Made by a program: the position numbers and the translations under genes
Notes under the pieces: model-generated
What the model was told of the DNA's origin: nothing
The model's database searches: none
The model's input: the letters and a program-made list of their open reading frames with translations, nothing else
Source of the DNA: CAYRUZ01 sp964427895
GTDB taxonomy: Bacteria; Patescibacteriota; Gracilibacteria; Peribacterales; Peribacteraceae
Assembly: GCA_964427895.1 (NCBI GenBank)
Contig: CAYRUZ010000008.1
Location: forward strand, 1 to 45,484
Reading direction: 5' to 3'
Length of the DNA stretch: 45,484 nucleotides
Part shown: piece by piece, positions 1-6,924 of the stretch
Position numbering within the stretch: the stretch's first letter is position 1
Layout of the letters: the number at the start of each line of letters is the position of its first letter

Positions 1-30
1 GGCACTTCTTTGTCGTGACAAAGAAGTGCC
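1..30. repeat. Perfect 14-bp-arm palindrome with TTTGTC/GACAAA core
   Basis: The first 30 bases form a perfect inverted repeat with 14-bp arms and a 2-base centre. The inner half of each arm reads TTTGTC / GACAAA, the same core as the palindrome at 268-305. It starts at the first base of the window, so the true repeat may extend further left. Confidence 0.85.
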
Positions 31-220
31 CAAGAAAACACTGCGCGGCAAGCCCAACCCGCTTGCCCCTAACACCCCCGTGCCGCGCCCACACCTGGGC
101 ACCTACGGTGCGCTTTGGCGAGTGTATTGTCTCCCAAATGCCACAGCGCCCCAGAGGGCGCCCCGACCCGGCGCGAGCAGGCTCCTAGCCATAGAGCGCC
201 CTCTAGCGTTTCATGTCCGA

Positions 221-238
221 GCGTTTCTGCAGAAACGC
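221..238. repeat. 18-bp perfect palindrome
   Basis: GCGTTTCTG is followed directly by its reverse complement CAGAAACGC. It lies between the two larger palindromes and just before a hairpin (246-261) built on a related AAACGC/GCGTTT stem. The function is unknown; it could be part of a composite repeat unit. Confidence 0.7.
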
Positions 239-267
239 GAGTTTGAAACGCTGAGGCGTTTTTCTTT

Positions 268-305
268 CCCCCATTTCTTTTGTCGCCGGACAAAAGAAAT
301 GGGGG
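268..305. repeat. Perfect 17-bp-arm palindrome with TTTTGTC/GACAAAA core
   Basis: Two 17-bp arms are perfectly complementary and separated by GCCG. The core is the same as in the palindrome at position 1 but with a different outer stem, so the two look like members of one repeat family and not simple copies. It has no U-tract of its own on either strand, so it is not a standard intrinsic terminator. Confidence 0.85.
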
Positions 306-322
306 AACGCATGAAAGTGGAG

Positions 323-353
323 AGAAAAAGAAAAAAGCGCCCTTTCGAGCGCT
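323..353 (-). terminator. Intrinsic terminator of the DsbA-like gene
   Basis: Read on the minus strand, a 7-bp stem (AGCGCTC with GGGCGCT, one U-G pair) closes a GAAA tetraloop and runs into a T-rich tail of about 12 bases. It starts 25 bases past the stop codon of the DsbA-like gene. Confidence 0.8.
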
Positions 354-377
354 CTTTCTTGATGGCGGTTGTCTCTC

Positions 378-1106
378 TTACTGGAGCATGCCGTCGATGG
401 CCGTCTGGAACTCGCTGAGCGGGTACGCACCGGAGATCTTCTTGGCCTGATCGTCCGGACCGAGAATCCAGAAGCCCGGCGTTCCGTCGATGCCGGAGGC
501 GGAACCATCGGCCGTGTCCTTCTGCACCTGAGCAAGCGTCTCTTTGGCGTCGAAACACTTCTGCCAGGCGGTTTTATCCAATCCCTTTACGGAGTTTGCC
601 CACGTGCTCAGCTCGGTCGGACCGAACTGGAAAGTGTTCACGTTACCGCTCTTGTCCTGCTCGGTGAAAATCGCATCGTGGAAAGCCCAAGCGACGTCAT
701 TGCCCTGCTTCTGAGCGCATGTCACGGCAAGGGCGGACGGCTCGGCAGCGGGGTGGAACGAGAGGGGATAGTGGCGGTAAACCAACTTCACCTTGCCCGT
801 ATCAATGTACTGCTTCTTCAGATCAGCATACGTCTCGCGGTACCACTTGCGGCAGAACGGACACTGGAAGTCGCTGAACTCGATCAAGGTGATCGGAGCG
901 TCTGCCTTGCCGAGGACCATGCCATCACCCGGCTCAGCCGGGTTGCTGTTGTCCTCTTCGGGAGCTGCGGCCGTCGGCTGCTGCGCGACTGCTGCAGGCT
1001 GCGATGCCACACCGTGAAGGGCGGTGGAAATCGTGTAACCGACGATCAAGCCGATGAGGCCCATCGAGACGGCGAACCACGGATTGTTCGTATTGGAAGT
1101 GGTCAT
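378..1106 (-). CDS. DsbA-family thiol-disulfide oxidoreductase, membrane-anchored
   Basis: This 242-residue protein has one N-terminal membrane segment (about residues 10-30), an Ala/Pro/Gln-rich linker and a thioredoxin-fold domain from about residue 68. The active site is C82-P-F-C85 in an FSDFQCPFC context, and the cis-proline loop is G-T-P210. Two more cysteines (130, 184) may form a structural disulfide. It should act outside the membrane, forming or isomerising disulfides in exported proteins; the window encodes several cysteine-rich exported proteins (30.1 kb, 42.0 kb) that could be clients. I chose the ATG at 1106 over an upstream start at 1181 because the membrane segment follows directly and a promoter (TTGCAC, 16 bp, TATGAT at 1147-1174) lies just upstream. 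The leader is pyrimidine-rich and has no Shine-Dalgarno. DsbA family assignment is firm; which Dsb role it plays is not. Confidence 0.9.
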   Translation of the reverse strand: MTTSNTNNPWFAVSMGLIGLIVGYTISTALHGVASQPAAVAQQPTAAAPEEDNSNPAEPGDGMVLGKADAPITLIEFSDFQCPFCRKWYRETYADLKKQYIDTGKVKLVYRHYPLSFHPAAEPSALAVTCAQKQGNDVAWAFHDAIFTEQDKSGNVNTFQFGPTELSTWANSVKGLDKTAWQKCFDAKETLAQVQKDTADGSASGIDGTPGFWILGPDDQAKKISGAYPLSEFQTAIDGMLQ

Positions 1107-1146
1107 GAATAAAGTGGGAAGGGGAGACAATACTGCTTGGACGGCA

Positions 1147-1174
1147 ATCATACCGAACCACCTGATCGGTGCAA
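1147..1174 (-). promoter_or_regulatory. Sigma-70-type promoter of the DsbA-like gene
   Basis: On the minus strand TTGCAC (1174-1169) and TATGAT (1152-1147) are separated by 16 bp. The predicted transcript start is about 35 bases upstream of the ATG at 1106, so this is one of the minority of genes here with a true leader. Confidence 0.6.
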
Positions 1175-1219
1175 GACGCAACTGTACAGAATGACCGACC
1201 TATTATGTGGAATATCGCT

Positions 1220-2185
1220 TCACTCTGCGTTTTCGTCGTCATCGCCGCCGCTCTTGCGATGAAATCGCTTATGAATCTCCTTCAGGCGGGGATTCGTGAC
1301 GTGCGTGTAAATTTGTGTCGTAGATAAATCTTTATGTCCGAGGAGCTCCTGCACGGAACGCAGGTCTGCACCCGACCGCAGCAGATCGGTCGCAAAGGAA
1401 TGGCGCAACGTATGCGGCGACGGGTCGCTGACAATGCCCGCCTTGAGCGCGTATTTCTTCACGATGGAGTAAATGCTGATGCGCGACAGACGGAATTCTT
1501 CACCCGGAGGCATCGCATTCGTCGCGCTGTCAGGCTTGCGGATGAACAGGGGATCGACGTGATCCATGCGGGCGTTCAAGTAGGCCTTGAGGGCGGCCAC
1601 CGCATTGTCCGACAGGAAAACCACGCGCAGCTTGCGCCGCTTTCCGCGTACGGAGATCTCGCGCGTGTCGAAGTTGAGGTCTTTGCGGTTCAGGCTCCGC
1701 AACTCCGAGATACGCAGGCCGGTGGAGAAGAACAGCTCCAGGATGGCGCGGTCACGCAGTGCCTCCTTTGAGTCGCCCTCGGGGGCAGCAAGCAGCCGCT
1801 CAACTTCGTTGCCGTACAACACTTTCACTTTGCGCTGCTCTTCGGTGAAGCGCTTGATGCGATCGGGGGGATAGACGTCGCGCTCTTCCTCTTGGATGAG
1901 GTAGCGAAGGAAAGCACGAAGGATCGTAAGGTGGTGATTCTTCGTGCGGACGCTCAATTCACCGCCCCTACGGGTGCGCGCCTCGTGCAACGCCTGCTTG
2001 TACGAACGCACGGTTTCCTTATTAATGTCATTAATAGTGTTACAAGGACACAAGTCCGTAAACAGGTCTAGAGACTGGCGATAATTGGATACGGTGAGGG
2101 ATGATGCGTTCATCTCGGACTGTAAGTATCCGAGGTACCGGGACACGCTTTGTGTAATAAGGAGGGGAGAGGGAGAGCTATTCAT
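1220..2185 (-). CDS. xer: Xer-type tyrosine recombinase
   Basis: This 321-residue protein has the Xer architecture: an N-terminal SAM-like DNA-binding domain (about 10-100) and a C-terminal catalytic domain. All catalytic residues are visible: R158 (in TGLRISEL), K182, H258 and R261 (HTLRHSFA), H284 (LGHKD) and the nucleophile Y293 (QIYTHV). The last 15 residues are acidic. XerC/XerD-family enzymes resolve chromosome dimers at dif. Only one xer gene is visible, and a dif-like site lies 3 bp before its start codon and inside its promoter, the arrangement known for single-recombinase systems such as XerS/difSL and XerH/difH. I therefore infer a self-contained resolution module that probably represses itself. 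The N-terminal domain and the site argue against an integron or phage integrase. Confidence 0.92.
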   Translation of the reverse strand: MNSSPSPLLITQSVSRYLGYLQSEMNASSLTVSNYRQSLDLFTDLCPCNTINDINKETVRSYKQALHEARTRRGGELSVRTKNHHLTILRAFLRYLIQEEERDVYPPDRIKRFTEEQRKVKVLYGNEVERLLAAPEGDSKEALRDRAILELFFSTGLRISELRSLNRKDLNFDTREISVRGKRRKLRVVFLSDNAVAALKAYLNARMDHVDPLFIRKPDSATNAMPPGEEFRLSRISIYSIVKKYALKAGIVSDPSPHTLRHSFATDLLRSGADLRSVQELLGHKDLSTTQIYTHVTNPRLKEIHKRFHRKSGGDDDENAE

Positions 2186-2188
2186 CTA

Positions 2189-2216
2189 ACTTAACATAAT
2201 GCATTTTATGTTAACA
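2189..2216. other. dif: dif-like XerC/XerD recombination site
   Basis: The 28-bp core is an 11-bp arm ending in TTAACATAA, a 6-bp centre TGCATT and an 11-bp arm beginning TTATGTTAA. The inner 9 bp of the arms are perfectly complementary. The right arm matches the well-known XerD-binding half of the Escherichia coli dif site (TTATGTTAAAT) at 9 of 11 positions, and the spacing of 11-6-11 is canonical. The site sits 3 bp upstream of the xer start codon. Confidence 0.85.
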
Positions 2217-2222
2217 AATCAA
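2193..2222 (-). promoter_or_regulatory. xer promoter interleaved with the dif-like site
   Basis: On the minus strand a -35 TTGATT (2222-2217) and a -10 TATGTT (2198-2193) are 18 bp apart. The -10 lies inside the left dif arm, and the centre and right arm fill the spacer. The -10 ends 7 nt before the ATG, so the transcript would be almost leaderless. Binding of the recombinase to the site should block RNA polymerase. Confidence 0.6.
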
Positions 2223-2261
2223 GGGCATTGTCGGATACCTTCCACTAGCCGATCCAGCCTT

Positions 2262-2903
2262 TCAATAGTTGTCGTATTCGTCGAAACGCAGGAACTGCAG
2301 CTTCAACCCGTAGTAGATGTACGCGAGCGTCTCACGGATGACCGCCGGCGTCTCGAATGACTCAGGCGGGTGTCGGTCGGCGGGAAATGTTCCGACGTTC
2401 CCCCACTGCTGCATGCGGGCAATGAGATCGATGCGTGCCAGATGGTATCGATCACTGATAGCCAGAATTTGGGAGCAGTCCTTTGTCAAGTTTTTGGTGT
2501 GTGCCACATTCTCCCATGTCGACGTGGATTCCTGTTCGAGGATGAGATGCTTCTCAGGCACGCCGTGACGAAGCGCGAACTCGCGCATCACTTCGGCTTC
2601 ACTCAGTTGATTCCCTCCCCCCTTGCCTCCGGTGAGGTAAATCACATGCACTTTGCCTTCGCCATACAAGCGAGTGGCTGTTTCGACGCGCCGGACGATG
2701 CCTGGCCCGGCCTGATCGCCCGAGCGGACAGCAGCCCCGAAGACGACGGCGCAATCAGCGATGTCACTGGTCGCGGTGCCGTCGAAGGACGTGACGATAT
2801 GGATGAAGATCGCACCGACGGCGATGCCGCACGTCACGAGGAGCGCCAGCACTGCTTTCGCAGTACGTGAAAACACTCGGCGAAGGACGGATCGTGTGCT
2901 CAT
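2262..2903 (-). CDS. YdcF/SanA-like (DUF218) membrane protein
   Basis: This 213-residue protein has a membrane segment at about residues 14-36 and an extracytoplasmic DUF218 domain. The hallmarks are the opening strand with VVFGAAV, the glycine-rich LTGGKGGGN loop and the E-x-x-S-T-S-T-W-E-N-V segment. Family members (SanA, YdcF, ElyC) act in envelope biogenesis, but their reaction is not settled. The ATG at 2903 overlaps the stop of the upstream gp47-like gene as ATGA, so the two are translationally coupled. That coupling fixes the start and rules out the longer frame beginning at 2963. This suggests joint work at the cell surface; the precise role is unknown. Confidence 0.8.
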   Translation of the reverse strand: MSTRSVLRRVFSRTAKAVLALLVTCGIAVGAIFIHIVTSFDGTATSDIADCAVVFGAAVRSGDQAGPGIVRRVETATRLYGEGKVHVIYLTGGKGGGNQLSEAEVMREFALRHGVPEKHLILEQESTSTWENVAHTKNLTKDCSQILAISDRYHLARIDLIARMQQWGNVGTFPADRHPPESFETPAVIRETLAYIYYGLKLQFLRFDEYDNY

Positions 2904-4492
2904 TCCGGCGAAATGCTGATATGCGACGGGACAGTGGGCATGGTCTGGTTGAGAGGCGGCCAAAGGGAGATTTCCACGTTATCGACTTCCGGGAGGTTAC
3001 GGATGATGCGCAAGGCATCGGATTTGGGCAAGCCGAGAACGCTGTCGCGCACGCGTTTGGCGAATAGCGCGCCCGTGGGAGTGAGCGGATCGAGAATGTA
3101 CTGTTCGCTGCCCGTGAGATCGACCGTGAGTTTGACCCACGTGAGGTTGTCGTCGAAGTAAATCACGCGCACATCCAGGTGGTCGGACGTGAGGCTGTCT
3201 TGCAACAGCTCTTTCCCTTCGCGAACGTGCGTGCGGAGTTTTTCGGCCAGCAAATCGAGGATCGCCTTCGAATCGTAGCCGAGCACGGTGAAAGTGATCG
3301 TTCCTTGGATGGTGAAAGACGGGATTTCCTTCCCCAGCTGATCGGTCGGCTCCGAAAAGTCCGAATATTCTTTATGGATCAACTCCGGAAGCATCAGCAG
3401 GCTGATCGTCCTTGAGGCATCCTGCACGTTCAACTCGTCGCGGCGCTTCTCCACCTCCACTTTTGCGTCCGCCTCCAACTCCTGCTCCAAACGCGCTTTG
3501 GCGGTGGCGATGTCGTCTGGCTTGAGCACCGTGCGGTACGACGTGGAACCCCCCTCCCCTGCCGTCGTGTTTTCTCCGTAAATCACCTTTTGCTCATCGG
3601 GCGAAAGCCCGGGGATATCCCAACGCAATCCGGCGGCCACATTGCCTCGCAGGCCGATGACCTCGCCGTACAAGTCCGCATCATCCGCAACGGCCTGCAC
3701 CGTGAGATTGCTGTTCGCGGGAACGATAACGCGCTTCTGGATGCGGAAAATCATGCCCGCCTGATTCACGAACCTCGTGCCCTTCACCAGTCCGACGACG
3801 TCGTCCGTCTTGTTGACCACACGCATGACGAGACGAGACGACGAGCCGATGCTCTCGCGGCGGATATGATCGTAGACGAGCGATTTGGTGAGTTTCACGG
3901 TCACCGGAACCAAGGGCATTCGCTGCACGTGCGACGGCAGCGTGACTGTCGCCCCCGAGAGAACAAGGTACAAATTGGCCGTCTGGTTGATGGAATCCGC
4001 ACGCGGCTTGATGCTGATGTCCGCGGAAGGTAACAAACGGAAAACGACGAACGCGAAGAGCAACGTGCTCAATCCGACGAGGAAGAGAATGCGCAGTCGG
4101 GGCAGCGACAGGAGCCCCAAATCCTGCAGACGCGACGTCAATTCCTGTCTCCAGCGGTTGGGAGAAAACACGCGCATGGCCTTCTCCAGTTTTCCGTGGC
4201 CTTCGAGTAATTCGCTCAAGTCACGCCCGCGGGAGATCACCTTGAGCCCACGTTCGCGGGCGGCGGCCGCAACGTCGGCATGCTTCACGGCAATGGTCAC
4301 GCGGGCGCGGTGCGGTCGAAGATCTTCGAACAATCTGCGGCACTGCTCCACGTGCTTGTGCAGCTCCTGCTCGCGATTGGTCAAAATGAGGACGATGTCG
4401 CCTTTCTGCGCGGCAACCCGTTTGACCAGCGCATTCCACGCTTCGGTCTCCTCCGGGAACAGCACGGCGATTGGTGCTCGTGGCGGAATCAT
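2900..4492 (-). CDS. Baseplate J/gp47-like single-pass membrane protein
   Basis: This 530-residue protein has a cytoplasmic domain (about 1-130), one membrane segment (about 132-154) and a long extracellular region. The outer part includes a stretch with GLVKGTRFVNQAGMIFR followed by a pattern of valine and alanine strands. It resembles the baseplate J/gp47 domain annotated in many CPR membrane proteins; this is recognition by pattern from memory, not a search. The first 130 residues (starting IAVLFPEETEAW) look like an alpha/beta domain that I cannot name. The gene follows pgk by 12 bases and overlaps ydcF by 4, so it belongs to a pgk - gp47-like - ydcF operon. There are no other phage structural genes nearby, which argues against prophage origin. 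A surface appendage or envelope assembly role is a guess. Confidence 0.7.
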   Translation of the reverse strand: MIPPRAPIAVLFPEETEAWNALVKRVAAQKGDIVLILTNREQELHKHVEQCRRLFEDLRPHRARVTIAVKHADVAAAARERGLKVISRGRDLSELLEGHGKLEKAMRVFSPNRWRQELTSRLQDLGLLSLPRLRILFLVGLSTLLFAFVVFRLLPSADISIKPRADSINQTANLYLVLSGATVTLPSHVQRMPLVPVTVKLTKSLVYDHIRRESIGSSSRLVMRVVNKTDDVVGLVKGTRFVNQAGMIFRIQKRVIVPANSNLTVQAVADDADLYGEVIGLRGNVAAGLRWDIPGLSPDEQKVIYGENTTAGEGGSTSYRTVLKPDDIATAKARLEQELEADAKVEVEKRRDELNVQDASRTISLLMLPELIHKEYSDFSEPTDQLGKEIPSFTIQGTITFTVLGYDSKAILDLLAEKLRTHVREGKELLQDSLTSDHLDVRVIYFDDNLTWVKLTVDLTGSEQYILDPLTPTGALFAKRVRDSVLGLPKSDALRIIRNLPEVDNVEISLWPPLNQTMPTVPSHISISPE

Positions 4493-4504
4493 GAAAATAA
4501 CGTC

Positions 4505-5692
4505 TTATGAAACGCGCAACGCATCGATCGACGGCATCGGCTCCCCCGAAATGAAATCGAGCATTGCGCCTCCCCCCGTGCTGACGAACGTGTACGCGTC
4601 GAGCGACAAGCCATACTGCGTATGAAAATCGATCGTGTCGCCTCCGCCAATGAGACTGATTGCGCCGCGCTTGGTCGCGTCCGCAATCGCGTTGGCGATA
4701 CGGATGCTCGCCTTCGAGAAAGGCTCCTTCTCGTACATGCCGATCGGACCGTTCCACACGATGGTGGCCGCCTTCTCGATTGCGGCGCAGTAGCGGGTGA
4801 CCGACTCCGGCCCGACATCGAACATGGCCAATCCGTGCAGGGATCCGGACGAAAGCATGACCATTTGGGACGCATCATCGGGTGAGGGCGCCACGAGAGC
4901 GTCCGTCGGCAAATGGATGACGGCATTGCCGTCTTTGCCGCTGGCAGATAACAAGGTTTTTGCCAGAGGATACTGCTCCTGCTCGACAAGTGAGGTGCCG
5001 ACGTCGGCTCCCGAGGAGGCGATGAAGGTATTGGCGATGGCACCGCCCAACAGGATGTCGTCCCCGCGCTTCATGAAGGACTGGATCAGCGGAACTTTGG
5101 TTTCCAATTTCACCCCGCTGGCGACGAGCACCAACGGCCTCGCCGGATTGACGGTGACGCGCGAAAGCATTTCCACTTCACGTTGCAACTGATACCCCAT
5201 GTACGCAGGCAACAGCTTCGCCAGGGCAACCATGCTGGCATGCACGCGATGCGCGTTGGAAAACGCATCATTGACGTACATATCGCCACAGGCTGCCAGT
5301 TCACGAGCGAATTCCTCATCGTTCTTCTCCTCGCGCGGGTCGTAGCGCAAATTTTCGACGAGCAGCGCCTGGCCTTCCGGCAACGCAGCGGCGGCATCTT
5401 TCGCCGATGCAAGATCGGTAAATCCGACGGATACGCCGAGCAACCGCGAAAGCGGCTCCACGAGCGGGCGCTGGGTATACGCGGGGTCGGGTTTTCCTTT
5501 CGGACGTCCTTGATGGGCGAGAATGATAAGCCTGCCTCCTTCGGCCAGAATGTGCCTCATGGTCGGAACGACGGCCTCGATGCGCGTGGTTTCCGTCACG
5601 ACGCCATTCTCAATGGGAACATCGAATCCCGCACGAAGCAGGACACGCTTCCCCATCACGGCCGCTTGATCGAGTGTGCGGAACGTTGCCAT
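4505..5692 (-). CDS. pgk: Phosphoglycerate kinase
   Basis: This 395-residue protein converts 1,3-bisphosphoglycerate and ADP to 3-phosphoglycerate and ATP in glycolysis. Diagnostic segments are LLRAGFDVP (about 18-26, family consensus RxDxNVP), AHQGRPKG (59-66, usually SHLGRPKG), VENLRYD (112-118), VNDAFSNAHRVHAS (140-153), GGGDT in the nucleotide domain and STGGGAMLDF near the C-terminus. Several consensus positions are altered (AGFD for xDxN, ASGVKLETK for GGAKVSDK), so the sequence is divergent, but its length is normal. The ATG at 5692 is preferred over 5731: a -10 TACACT lies exactly 6 nt upstream (5699-5704), which implies a leaderless mRNA. It heads the operon with the gp47-like and ydcF genes, an unusual partnership for a glycolytic enzyme. 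Confidence 0.95.
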   Translation of the reverse strand: MATFRTLDQAAVMGKRVLLRAGFDVPIENGVVTETTRIEAVVPTMRHILAEGGRLIILAHQGRPKGKPDPAYTQRPLVEPLSRLLGVSVGFTDLASAKDAAAALPEGQALLVENLRYDPREEKNDEEFARELAACGDMYVNDAFSNAHRVHASMVALAKLLPAYMGYQLQREVEMLSRVTVNPARPLVLVASGVKLETKVPLIQSFMKRGDDILLGGAIANTFIASSGADVGTSLVEQEQYPLAKTLLSASGKDGNAVIHLPTDALVAPSPDDASQMVMLSSGSLHGLAMFDVGPESVTRYCAAIEKAATIVWNGPIGMYEKEPFSKASIRIANAIADATKRGAISLIGGGDTIDFHTQYGLSLDAYTFVSTGGGAMLDFISGEPMPSIDALRVS

Positions 5693-5698
5693 AACCGC

Positions 5699-5704
5699 AG
5701 TGTA
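5699..5704 (-). promoter_or_regulatory. -10 element of pgk, leaderless configuration
   Basis: TACACT on the minus strand ends 6 nt before the ATG at 5692, so the expected +1 is the A of the start codon. A weak -35 (TTGGAA) lies 16 bp further upstream. Confidence 0.6.
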
Positions 5705-5778
5705 TCGCAAAAGGATGCTCTTCCAACGCAATGCTCATTGACAGTTTTCCCCTCCTCCCCTGTCGCTGGCGACCCAGG

Positions 5779-5784
5779 TACCAT
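5779..5784 (+). promoter_or_regulatory. -10 element of the WecA-like gene, leaderless configuration
   Basis: TACCAT is followed by GGAGGC and the ATG at 5791. The GGAGG could be mistaken for a Shine-Dalgarno, but it lies only 1 nt from the ATG, too close to work. The spacing fits transcription starting at the ATG. Confidence 0.5.
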
Positions 5785-5790
5785 GGAGGC

Positions 5791-6846
5791 ATGGGAGGAC
5801 TCATCCTCATCCCGTTGGCTGCCGCGTGCGTGTGCGTGCTTTTGCACCTCGCGGCGCTGCGCCTGTTCCCGGCATTCAACTTGCTCGACTTTCCCGAGCG
5901 GTACGGCCTGACGCGTCAGCGTCTGCCGTATCCCACGGGTATTCTGGCAAGCATCGTGTTCCTGGCATTTTACGCTTGGCTGGAACCGCATACGCTCCAA
6001 TTCGCAGGCGTGCTTCTGGGGGTAACCATTCTCGCAATCAGCTGCGTCATCGACGACCGCAGGCCGCTTTCCCCGTGGGTGCGTCTGGGGGTGCAAGTCA
6101 GCGTCGGCCTCCTGGTTTTCGCCACGGGCACGCGCATTTATTCGCTCACCAACCCGCTCGACGCCATCGGGTTGGGGACCGTCATTCCCCTCGATCGCCT
6201 CGTCGTGCCCGTCGCGGGACTTGGAACCCTGCCCGTCATCAGCGGCATCTTCACCATCTTTTGGCTGGGACTCACCATCAATGCACTCAACTGGTTCGAC
6301 GGCATTCCAGGACAGGTAAGCACCGTCTCGACGATCGGCTTCATCATCATCGGACTTCTGTCGCTGAGCGAGCGGGTGAACCAGCCCGAGCTCGCGTTGC
6401 TTTCGTTCGTCCTTGCCGGCATCTCCGCCGCCTGCCTGTTGTTCGACGCTCCTCCGCCGCGCGTGGTCATGGGTGATTCCGGCGCGATGTTCTTCGGATT
6501 GATGCTCGGCATCCTCACCATTTACGCCGGCGGAAAAGTCGCCACCGCCTTCCTCGTTCTGGGTGTGCCGCTAATCGATTCCATGCTCGTCGCGATCCGG
6601 CGAATGCTGAAAGGTTCATCGCCCCTGCGCGGAAGCAACCGTGGCGAACATTTACATCATCGCCTGTTGGAGTGTGGCTGGTCGGCACCGTCCGTGGTGC
6701 TCCTCACGGCAGCAATAGGCACCATTTTCGGAAGTTGCGCACTCTTTTTGAGTACCGGAGGAAAATTCGGCGCCGCGGGGATTTTAGGGCTATTGATGAT
6801 TCTGCTCGTTCGTTACACTTCACGCACAAAAATCCCAGGGAAATGA
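5791..6846 (+). CDS. WecA/TagO-type undecaprenyl-phosphate sugar-1-phosphate transferase
   Basis: This 351-residue polytopic membrane protein, with about ten hydrophobic segments, belongs to the MraY/WecA (glycosyltransferase family 4) superfamily. Conserved positions are D88-D89 followed by RR, NALNWFDG (164-171), MGDSG (227-231, Mg-binding Asp 229) and HLHHRL (287-292), the last being typical of WecA/TagO and not of MraY. It should transfer HexNAc-1-phosphate from a UDP-sugar to undecaprenyl phosphate on the cytoplasmic face, starting a surface polysaccharide or glycan. The exact sugar cannot be read from sequence. The ATG at 5791 is chosen over 5731 because a -10 element lies 6 nt upstream and the first membrane segment begins directly. 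It is divergent from pgk with 98 bp between start codons. Confidence 0.9.
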   Translation: MGGLILIPLAAACVCVLLHLAALRLFPAFNLLDFPERYGLTRQRLPYPTGILASIVFLAFYAWLEPHTLQFAGVLLGVTILAISCVIDDRRPLSPWVRLGVQVSVGLLVFATGTRIYSLTNPLDAIGLGTVIPLDRLVVPVAGLGTLPVISGIFTIFWLGLTINALNWFDGIPGQVSTVSTIGFIIIGLLSLSERVNQPELALLSFVLAGISAACLLFDAPPPRVVMGDSGAMFFGLMLGILTIYAGGKVATAFLVLGVPLIDSMLVAIRRMLKGSSPLRGSNRGEHLHHRLLECGWSAPSVVLLTAAIGTIFGSCALFLSTGGKFGAAGILGLLMILLVRYTSRTKIPGK

Positions 6847-6851
6847 TGACA

Positions 6852-6882
6852 CGATTGCCGTGCAATCGGCCGTTTGGCGGCC
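6852..6882 (+). repeat. Two tandem short hairpins downstream of the WecA-like gene
   Basis: CGATTG/CAATCG (6852-6868) and GGCCG/CGGCC (6868-6882) are back-to-back inverted repeats between the stop codon at 6846 and the TATACT -10 of the next gene. There is no U-tract, so they may slow read-through or act at the next promoter; I cannot decide. Confidence 0.4.
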
Positions 6883-6888
6883 TATACT
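6883..6888 (+). promoter_or_regulatory. -10 element of the SIMPL-like gene
   Basis: TATACT lies 36 nt upstream of the ATG at 6925, giving a leader of about 30 nt that is almost entirely pyrimidine (6896-6924) and has no Shine-Dalgarno. No good -35 is visible. Confidence 0.45.
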
Positions 6889-6924
6889 GCGTTGTCGTTT
6901 CTCTATTTCTTTCCTCCTACTCGT

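Larger units (their letters stand above)
1..377. other. Non-coding, palindrome-rich intergenic stretch
   Basis: I see no credible gene here; the short open frames lack domain-like composition and overlap each other on both strands. The stretch carries two related perfect palindromes (1-30 and 268-305), an 18-bp perfect palindrome (221-238), an inverted repeat with arms at 153-161 and 196-204, a small plus-strand hairpin followed by a short T run (246-261), and the minus-strand terminator of the dsbA-like gene (323-353). This density of inverted repeats is much higher than in any other intergenic region of the window. Confidence 0.7.

Noticed and set aside
1107..1181. Start of the DsbA-like gene at 1181
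   Set aside because: It would place 25 extra residues before the membrane segment and run through the promoter at 1147-1174.
2900..4492. Prophage, from the baseplate-like domain
   Set aside because: There are no other phage structural, lysis or packaging genes, and the gene is in an operon with pgk.
5785..5790. GGAGGC before the WecA-like ATG as a Shine-Dalgarno
   Set aside because: The GGAGG is 1 nt from the ATG, too close for ribosome binding, and the upstream TACCAT gives a better explanation.
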